Shown: piece after piece, positions 57,366 to 64,000 of the stretch
Position numbering within the stretch: the first letter of the stretch is position 1
Layout of the letters: every line of letters begins with the position of its first letter
Assembly: GCA_902604905.1 (NCBI GenBank)
Contig: CACLAN010000003.1
Span: forward strand, 18,720 to 82,719
Direction of reading: 5' to 3'
DNA: 64,000 nt
Origin: an uncultured Alphaproteobacteria bacterium
GTDB lineage: Bacteria; Pseudomonadota; Alphaproteobacteria; HIMB59; GCA-002718135
The notes under the pieces: model-generated
Database searches by the model: none
Told to the model about the DNA's origin: nothing
The model's input: the letters and a program-made list of their open reading frames with translations, nothing else
Made by a program: the position numbers and the translations under genes

Positions 57366-59342
57366 TTGAATAATTTAAATAATATCAACAATCTCAGACA
57401 ATTATCAAATTGTATTAGATTTTTATCAATGGATGCAGTGGAAAAAGCAAAATCTGGTCATCCTGGTATGCCTATGGGTATGGCAGATATCGCAACAGTT
57501 CTTTATAAAAATCATTTAAAGTTTGATCCGAATGATCCTGAGTGGATTGATAGAGATAGATTAATTATTTCAAATGGACATGGCTCAATGCTATTATACT
57601 CTTGTTTGTATCTTACAGGATATAAAGACATTGATATAAATCAAATTAAAAATTTCAGACAATTACATAATAAAACTGCAGGTCACCCAGAATACGGAAG
57701 TGCAGAAGGGATAGAAACAACTACTGGGCCTTTATCTCAAGGATTAGCAAATGCAGTTGGAATGGCGCTAGCTGAAAAAAAATTATCAAATAATTATGGA
57801 AAAGAAGTTTTCGATCATTACACTTATGTTTTTGCTGGAGATGGATGCTTAATGGAAGGCTTAAGTCATGAAGCGTGTAGTCTCGCAGGACATTTGAAAT
57901 TAAATAAGCTTATTATGTTTTTCGATAATAACTCTATTTCCATAGATGGATCAACAGATCTTTCAGTTTCAGACAATGTAAAAAAAAGATTTGAAGCTTA
58001 TAATTGGAATATAATTGAAATAGATGGTCATAAATATGAGGAAATTGATCAAGCTATAATTCAAGCAAAAACAAGTGATGCTCCAACAATTATATCTTGT
58101 AAAACTAAAATTGGTTTCGGCTCTCCAAACAAAGAGGGTTCAGCTTCATCACATGGTTCACCTCTCGGTGAAGATGAAATTAGTTTAACAAGAAAAAAAT
58201 TAGAATGGAATTATTCACAGTTTGAAATTCCAAATGATTTATTACATGAATGGAGAAGTTTTTATAAAAAAAATGATGAATCAAAAAATTCATGGTTATC
58301 AAAAAATAAAGAATTAATTGAAAGTAAAATTTTTAAAGATAGTTATCATCAAAAAATTGATTCACAACTACCAAAAAAACTAAGTGAATTAAAATCTGAA
58401 CATTTTAATAATAAAACAATTTGTGCATCAAGAAAATCGAGTGAGCTAACGTTAAATTTAATCTCAAACTATCAAAAAAATCTTATTGGTGGATCTGCTG
58501 ATCTTACTGGATCAAATAACACTAAAGCAAAAGATATGAATGTAATTACATCTGATAATTTTAATGGAAATTATATTCATTACGGCATCAGAGAACATGG
58601 AATGGCTGGAATAATGAATGGCATTGCTTTGCATAAAGGTTTAATTCCATACGGAGGAACGTTTTTGGTATTCACCGATTATTGTAGACCTTCAATTAGG
58701 TTATCAGCTATTATGAATATACAAGTTATTTATATAATGACGCATGACTCAATAGGATTAGGAGAAGATGGGCCAACCCATCAACCAGTTGAACATCTTG
58801 CATCTTTAAGAGCTATACCAAATTTAACGGTCATTAGGCCTTGTGATATTATTGAAACTATAGAAGCATGGGAATGTGCTATAAACAATAATGGACCAAC
58901 AATCTTAGTTTTAACAAGACAAAATCTACCAATGTTACAAAAAGATAATCGAAAAGAAAATCTAGTAAATAAAGGTGCTTATAAAATAAGAGATTTTATA
59001 GAATATGATGCAACAATTTTATCTTCTGGTTCTGAAGTTGAGATTGCTTGCTCTGCATCAAATAAACTTTTTGAAAACAATAATTTAAAGATAAGAGTTG
59101 TAAGCATGTCTTCATTTGAATTGTTTGAGAAAAATGATGATGGTTATAAAAATGAAATTTTAGGAAATAAACCTATTTTTGCTATTGAGGCTGGAGTAAT
59201 AAATGGTTGGGAAAAATATATTAAAAATGAAAATTTTGTTGGTATGTCAACTTTTGGTGAAAGTGGTCCATACAAAGATTTATATAAGCACTTTAAGATA
59301 ACAGATGATCATTTAATTGAAAAAATAATTAAAACTTTATAA
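57366..59342 (+). CDS. tkt: Transketolase
   Basis: CIRFLSMDAVEKAKSGHPGMPMGMADIATVLY; TTG start likely. Confidence 0.97.
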   Translation: MNNLNNINNLRQLSNCIRFLSMDAVEKAKSGHPGMPMGMADIATVLYKNHLKFDPNDPEWIDRDRLIISNGHGSMLLYSCLYLTGYKDIDINQIKNFRQLHNKTAGHPEYGSAEGIETTTGPLSQGLANAVGMALAEKKLSNNYGKEVFDHYTYVFAGDGCLMEGLSHEACSLAGHLKLNKLIMFFDNNSISIDGSTDLSVSDNVKKRFEAYNWNIIEIDGHKYEEIDQAIIQAKTSDAPTIISCKTKIGFGSPNKEGSASSHGSPLGEDEISLTRKKLEWNYSQFEIPNDLLHEWRSFYKKNDESKNSWLSKNKELIESKIFKDSYHQKIDSQLPKKLSELKSEHFNNKTICASRKSSELTLNLISNYQKNLIGGSADLTGSNNTKAKDMNVITSDNFNGNYIHYGIREHGMAGIMNGIALHKGLIPYGGTFLVFTDYCRPSIRLSAIMNIQVIYIMTHDSIGLGEDGPTHQPVEHLASLRAIPNLTVIRPCDIIETIEAWECAINNNGPTILVLTRQNLPMLQKDNRKENLVNKGAYKIRDFIEYDATILSSGSEVEIACSASNKLFENNNLKIRVVSMSSFELFEKNDDGYKNEILGNKPIFAIEAGVINGWEKYIKNENFVGMSTFGESGPYKDLYKHFKITDDHLIEKIIKTL

Positions 59343-59353
59343 AAAGGAAAAAT

Positions 59354-60358
59354 ATGAAAGTTGCAATAAATGGATTTGGAAGAATTGGAAAACTTGTTTT
59401 TAGAGCTTTATTAGAAAAAAATCCTAAAGATATTAATATTGTAGCTATTAATGAACTAGGAAGTGTTGAGAGCAGTGCTCACTTACTTAAATATGACAGT
59501 GTACACGGTATTCTTAAAGATGAGATTAGTTATATCAAAAATGGATTAAAAATTGGTAAACATAAAATTAATTTTTATTCCGAAAGAGATCCAAATAACC
59601 TTCCTTGGAAATCACTCAAGGTTGATGTTGTTCTTGAATGCAGTGGTGTTTTTACTTCAAAAGAAAAGGCGATTTCTCATTTAAATGCAGGTGCAAAAAA
59701 AGTTATCATTTCAGCTCCAGCTTCAAATGTAGATGCTACAATTGTTCAAGGTGTAAATAACGATACCATTAAAAAAAATCATAACTTAATTTCAAACGGA
59801 TCTTGCACTACTAACTGTCTTGCTCCTTTAGCTATGGTTCTTGATGAGAAATTAGGAATTGAAAGTGGTTTCATGACAACAATTCATAGTTACACGGGTG
59901 ATCAAAGAACTGTAGATCAAACCCATTCTGACTTTAGAAGAGCAAGGGCTGCGGCTGAGTCAATGATACCGACTTCTACAGGAGCTGCAAAGGCTTTGAG
60001 TCTAGTGTTACCAAAATTAAAAGGTAAACTAGATGGAACAGCTATTCGAGTACCTACTCCTAATGTCTCACTTATAGATCTTACATTTGTAAGTAAGAAA
60101 AAAACTAACCCAAAAAAAATTAATTCTATAGTTCTCCAAGCTTCAAAAACTAAAAAATTAAATGGAATTCTAACAACTAACTCATTGCCTCTAGTTTCAA
60201 TCGATTTTAATCATAATTCAAGCAGTTCTGTATTTGATATGAGTCAAACACAAGTTGTCAAAGATAAATTCTGCAGAGTTTTATCTTGGTATGATAATGA
60301 ATGGGGATTTTCAAATAGAATGATAGACACTATGGTTGATCTTAAAAAATTTATTTAG
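59354..60358 (+). CDS. gap: Glyceraldehyde-3-phosphate dehydrogenase
   Basis: VAINGFGRIGKLVFRALLE; SNGSCTTNCLAP. Confidence 0.98.
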   Translation: MKVAINGFGRIGKLVFRALLEKNPKDINIVAINELGSVESSAHLLKYDSVHGILKDEISYIKNGLKIGKHKINFYSERDPNNLPWKSLKVDVVLECSGVFTSKEKAISHLNAGAKKVIISAPASNVDATIVQGVNNDTIKKNHNLISNGSCTTNCLAPLAMVLDEKLGIESGFMTTIHSYTGDQRTVDQTHSDFRRARAAAESMIPTSTGAAKALSLVLPKLKGKLDGTAIRVPTPNVSLIDLTFVSKKKTNPKKINSIVLQASKTKKLNGILTTNSLPLVSIDFNHNSSSSVFDMSQTQVVKDKFCRVLSWYDNEWGFSNRMIDTMVDLKKFI

Positions 60359-60756
60359 TGCCTAAAAAAATTTGTTTTGCAGTATCAACACTAACACAAA
60401 TTGAAAGTTTAATAGAATTTCGAAAATCAAAGTTCAAAACTTCGATTATATTTATAAAATATTTTTTAATTAAAGGTTTTGGGATAGAGTGGCTTAGAAC
60501 GTTAATAAATCATATTAAAAATAAATATAAGTCACACAATATTAAGTTTTTTGTCGACTCAGGCTATGATCAAGGTCTTAGTATATTATTAACTCACGAA
60601 AATATTGATTATTTAAAATTAAAAAATAATAAAATCATCTTAAATAAAATTAATCAAATTGCTAAAAAAAATAAAGTTTTATTAAATCCAACTTTTGATG
60701 TAGTAGATCTTACAAAAATTAAAAATATACAAAAAAAATTAAAGATAAAATTATGA
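60358..60756 (+). CDS. Hypothetical protein (132 aa, GTG start)
   Basis: Start overlaps gap stop (tagtg) and stop overlaps efp ATG (ttatgaa): translationally coupled. Confidence 0.75.
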   Translation: MPKKICFAVSTLTQIESLIEFRKSKFKTSIIFIKYFLIKGFGIEWLRTLINHIKNKYKSHNIKFFVDSGYDQGLSILLTHENIDYLKLKNNKIILNKINQIAKKNKVLLNPTFDVVDLTKIKNIQKKLKIKL

Positions 60757-61322
60757 AAATAGATGGAAATGAAATTAAAGTTGGAAATATTTTAGAGATT
60801 AATAACAAACTTTGGAAAGTTCTGAAAACCCAACATACTCAACCAGGAAAGGGTGGCGCCTACTTACAGGCTGAACTTAAAGAAATAAGAGAAGGTACAA
60901 AAATGAATAGTAGGTTTAGATCATCAGAAACAGTAGAAAGGGCTATTCTTGATGAAAAAGAATTTCAATATCTTTATGATGATAATAATAATTTTATATT
61001 TATGGATAAACAAACCTATGAACAAATAGAACTTGGGTCAGACATATTAACTGAAGATCAATCAAAATTTTTAGTTGAGAATAGTGATGTTATTATTAAT
61101 TTCTATAATGAAAAACCAGTTGGAATTGACTTACCTGATACTGTAGAATTAACTGTCATAGAAACTGAAGGTGTTGTAAAAGGTCAGACAGCTGCTTCAT
61201 CATATAAACCAGCTACTTTAGAAAAAAATATTAAAACATCTGTACCTCAATTTATTGCAGTTAATGATAAAATAGTAATAAGTACAATTGACGGTAGTTA
61301 TATTGAAAAATCAAAAAATTAA
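60753..61322 (+). CDS. efp: Elongation factor P
   Basis: MKIDGNEIKVGNILEINNKLWKVLKTQHTQPGKGGAYLQAELKEI. Confidence 0.97.
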   Translation: MKIDGNEIKVGNILEINNKLWKVLKTQHTQPGKGGAYLQAELKEIREGTKMNSRFRSSETVERAILDEKEFQYLYDDNNNFIFMDKQTYEQIELGSDILTEDQSKFLVENSDVIINFYNEKPVGIDLPDTVELTVIETEGVVKGQTAASSYKPATLEKNIKTSVPQFIAVNDKIVISTIDGSYIEKSKN

Positions 61323-62098
61323 TGCAGCCTGCTGTAATTAATATTTTTGAAAAAGCAGTTAAAAAAGCTGGTAAAATTTTATTAAGAGATTTTGGAGAAT
61401 TAGAAAATTTACAAATACAATCTAAATCAGTTGGAGATTTTGTAACAAATGCAGATATTAAAGTAGAAAAAAAACTTTTAGAAACTCTAAAATATTATTA
61501 TCCAGATTATACTTACATAACAGAAGAAAGTGGCAAAATAAAAGGTGATGAAAACACAATTATTATTGATCCAATTGATGGAACATCAAACTTTATTCAT
61601 GGAATACCTCATGTTGGAATAATCGTTGCAAAAATGTCAAACAATGAAATCACAGATGGTGTGATTTATAATCCAATTTTAAACGAATTTTTTTGGAGTT
61701 CGAAGGGTAAAGGTTCGTGGTGTAATAATAGTAGACTTCGAGTGTCAAACAGGCAAATTTTTTCAGATTGTTTGATAGGTACAGGTCTTCCATTTGGAGA
61801 AAGAATTTATAAAAACTATTTAAGTGAGGTTGATGAAATCCTAAAATCATCTGCAGGAATAAGAAGACTAGGTTCTGCAGGCCTTGATCTGGCTTATGTT
61901 GCCTCTGGTAAATTAGATGGTTTTTGGGAAAAAGATCTAAATTTATGGGATGTTTCAACGGGCATTCTTTTAGTTAAAGAAGCTGGAGGAAAAATTTCTA
62001 AAATAGATGGAAATGCATGGGAGATAAATTCTCGTGATTTAGTTGCTTCAAATAATAAAATTCATAATGAATTAGTTAAAAAACTTACTTTACTTTGA
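61322..62098 (+). CDS. suhB: Inositol-1-monophosphatase family protein
   Basis: IIIDPIDGTSNFIHGIPHVGI; LWDVSTGILLVKEAGG. Confidence 0.95.
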   Translation: MQPAVINIFEKAVKKAGKILLRDFGELENLQIQSKSVGDFVTNADIKVEKKLLETLKYYYPDYTYITEESGKIKGDENTIIIDPIDGTSNFIHGIPHVGIIVAKMSNNEITDGVIYNPILNEFFWSSKGKGSWCNNSRLRVSNRQIFSDCLIGTGLPFGERIYKNYLSEVDEILKSSAGIRRLGSAGLDLAYVASGKLDGFWEKDLNLWDVSTGILLVKEAGGKISKIDGNAWEINSRDLVASNNKIHNELVKKLTLL

Positions 62099-62122
62099 AA
62101 TCTATATAAATATAAGAAAGGC

Positions 62123-62350
62123 ATGAAAAAAGATATACATCCTAAATATCATGAAATAAACGTTGTTATGACTGATGGATCTACTTTTAAAACTAGATCT
62201 ACTTGGGGTAAAGAAGGTGATACTCTTAAATTAGAAATTGATTCTAAATCTCACCCTGCATGGACCGGTGGTAAAGCTGGTCTTAATGAATCTGAAGGAC
62301 AAGTAGCTAGATTCCAAAAAAGATTTAAAGGTCTAAAAATTAATAAATAA
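62123..62350 (+). CDS. rpmE: 50S ribosomal protein L31
   Basis: [29 protein letters not shown]; no CxxC (zinc-free type). Confidence 0.96.
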   Translation: MKKDIHPKYHEINVVMTDGSTFKTRSTWGKEGDTLKLEIDSKSHPAWTGGKAGLNESEGQVARFQKRFKGLKINK

Positions 62351-62539
62351 TTATTTAAAAAACTTTTCAGCATTAAGTTTTAAGTCTTTCTTCTTTTTTA
62401 TCTCATCTTGAACTCTTAGTATTTCAGTTTGAAGTTCAGAAATATAGTTTTGTAAATCCTCAACGCTGAAATCATCCAAATTTAATATTTTAACCGTCTT
62501 TTGTTTTTCATCAACTTCAAAAAAATCTGTCATAGTCAT
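62351..62539 (-). CDS. DUF1192 family protein
   Basis: LNLDDFSVEDLQNYISELQTEILRVQDEIKKKK. Confidence 0.8.
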   Translation of the reverse strand: MTMTDFFEVDEKQKTVKILNLDDFSVEDLQNYISELQTEILRVQDEIKKKKDLKLNAEKFFK

Positions 62540-62583
62540 ATTTTGTTATATATTATTTTTTGATTATATTATATGAGCCAGTT

Positions 62584-63126
62584 ATGAAATATCCTTTAAT
62601 GCCAAAAGCAACAGCGATATGGTTAGTAGAAAATACAGCTTTAACGTTTGATCAGATAGCTGAATTCTGTGGATTACATGAATTAGAGGTTCAAGGAATT
62701 GCTGATGGAGAAGTTGCTGTCGGTATGAGAGGTTACGATCCAATTGATAATAATCAATTAACAAAAGAAGAAATTGAAAGATGTGAAAAAGATAATGCAG
62801 CTCGTTTGAGTCTTATTAAGTCTGATGTAATTGAAGATTTACCACCAAGAAAAAAAGATTCTAAATATACCCCTCTTTCTTTAAGACAAGAAAAGCCATA
62901 TGCTATTTTGTGGCTTATAAAAAGATATCCGACTGAATTAAGTAGTTCTCAAATTGCAAAACTTACCGGCTCAACAAAAAATACAGTAGAGGCTATAAGA
63001 AATGGTACATACAGAGAAGCAGTTCTTGAGACAAAGAGTCCAATGGATGTTGGTTTATGTACTTATAAGGATCTCGAAAGAACTTTAAATAGAACTAGAA
63101 CAAAAAAAGTAGATCAAGAAAATTAA
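62584..63126 (+). CDS. DUF1013 / TrcR-like cell-cycle transcriptional regulator
   Basis: PLMPKATAIWLVENTALTFDQIAEFCGLHELEVQGIADGEVA; two HTH-like repeats. Confidence 0.88.
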   Translation: MKYPLMPKATAIWLVENTALTFDQIAEFCGLHELEVQGIADGEVAVGMRGYDPIDNNQLTKEEIERCEKDNAARLSLIKSDVIEDLPPRKKDSKYTPLSLRQEKPYAILWLIKRYPTELSSSQIAKLTGSTKNTVEAIRNGTYREAVLETKSPMDVGLCTYKDLERTLNRTRTKKVDQEN

Positions 63127-63635
63127 TTATTTTTTATAACGTAATTTAGATAATAGAACATCAAGATCATCCAAAATAATACCATTGAAATAATAAAAAT
63201 CTGAAAGTTATTTATTTTTATAACTCCGATAGGCTCACCAAGATAATAGGTTAAAGGTCCTAAAACTCCACTTAAAATAATTCCTAAAATTTTATAACTT
63301 TTAAAAAAAGTAAGAATTTCATCAAAAAGAGTGCTAAAACTAAACCATAAAACAATCATCCATAATGGCAGAGTGCCAAGTTTAGCAATAGTTTCAAAAT
63401 CGTAAATTTGGAAATAAACTAATAAAGTATCAAAAAAATATCCTGGAACTGAAATCAAAAGTGAAATCTTAATAAATTTTTGTTTATTATTATTAAAATA
63501 AAAATAAGTTAGTAAGAAAATAATTCCAACCCAGATGCCCAACATAGGATTAGAAAATTTTGTTTCACCAAATACGCAGGCTAACCAAGTTAGTTGATAG
63601 CCAGTCAAGACTAAAAATACTTTTAGTTTTTGCAT
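63123..63635 (-). CDS. DUF2878 family membrane protein
   Basis: Polytopic, QLTWLACVFG start; next to cfa. Confidence 0.75.
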   Translation of the reverse strand: MQKLKVFLVLTGYQLTWLACVFGETKFSNPMLGIWVGIIFLLTYFYFNNNKQKFIKISLLISVPGYFFDTLLVYFQIYDFETIAKLGTLPLWMIVLWFSFSTLFDEILTFFKSYKILGIILSGVLGPLTYYLGEPIGVIKINNFQIFIISMVLFWMILMFYYLNYVIKNN

Positions 63636-63637
63636 TT

Positions 63638-63991
63638 CTATTTTTGAATTAAGAAATGAGAAACATCGGTTGAACTATTTGCAAAACCTGTTTCACAATA
63701 AGATAGATAAAATTCCCACATTCTTTTAAATTTAATATCAAAACCAAACTGAGATAAATCATTCCAAGATTTTTGAAATTGTTTATTCCACATTTTAAGT
63801 GTTTTTGCATAAGAACCGCCGAAACTTAGATTTTCAATACATTTTAATCCAACGTGTTTTGCCGAATATTCAAATTGTTTTTTAGTTGGAAGCATTCCAC
63901 CTGGAAAAATATATTGTTGAATAAAATCTGGTCTGTTTTGATAATCTTTAGCCTTTTTTTCATCAATCGTTATGACTTGTAGTGCAGCCAT
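63638..63991 (-). CDS. Cyclopropane-fatty-acyl-phospholipid synthase family, C-terminal part (5' end beyond window)
   Basis: YIFPGGMLPT...WEFYLSYCETGF typical CFA synthase C-terminus; ORF runs toward the window edge. Confidence 0.85.
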   Translation of the reverse strand: MAALQVITIDEKKAKDYQNRPDFIQQYIFPGGMLPTKKQFEYSAKHVGLKCIENLSFGGSYAKTLKMWNKQFQKSWNDLSQFGFDIKFKRMWEFYLSYCETGFANSSTDVSHFLIQK

Positions 63992-64000
63992 ACCACCATC

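Noticed and set aside
56600-57366. 6S RNA (ssrS), often found near zapA/5-FCL
   Set aside because: zapA and the 5-FCL gene overlap and the zapA-tkt region is filled by the 62-aa ORF and an 85-bp gap, leaving no room for a ~160-nt RNA.

Overview
AT-rich, gene-dense window typical of a streamlined alphaproteobacterium (lineage inferred from gene order only, no search run). The first ~23 kb is a minus-strand information-processing block: tRNA-Tyr/Gly - tuf - tRNA-Trp - secE - nusG - rplKAJL - rpoBC - rpsLG - fusA - rpsJ - S10/spc r-proteins down to rplE. 23-32 kb holds an NAD-linked formate dehydrogenase plus molybdopterin/tungstate locus (fdsA-like, fused fdsGB-like, tusA-like, moeA, mobB, tupB-like, fdhD, mobA). 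32-36 kb is a small transporter/Usp cluster (YeiH, TauE/SafE, TIGR02186-like, UspA). The rest is housekeeping: pyrE, fabI, aroC, rluD, rpoH, purA, hisZ, glmM, ftsH, tilS, the tol-pal genes, yebC, zapA, tkt, gap, efp, suhB, rpmE, a TrcR/DUF1013 gene and a partial cfa. No CRISPR, prophage, transposon or obvious defence island was seen. The best hunting leads are: (1) a small PDDEXK/Hjc-like nuclease between tolQ and yebC, where ruvCAB usually lies; (2) a structured L10-type leader upstream of rplJ with a mis-extended rplJ ORF; (3) the thrU-tyrU-glyT-tuf order split by rlmB; (4) the compact FDH locus with an orphan tungstate permease; (5) a hypothetical gene where pgk is normally found after gap.
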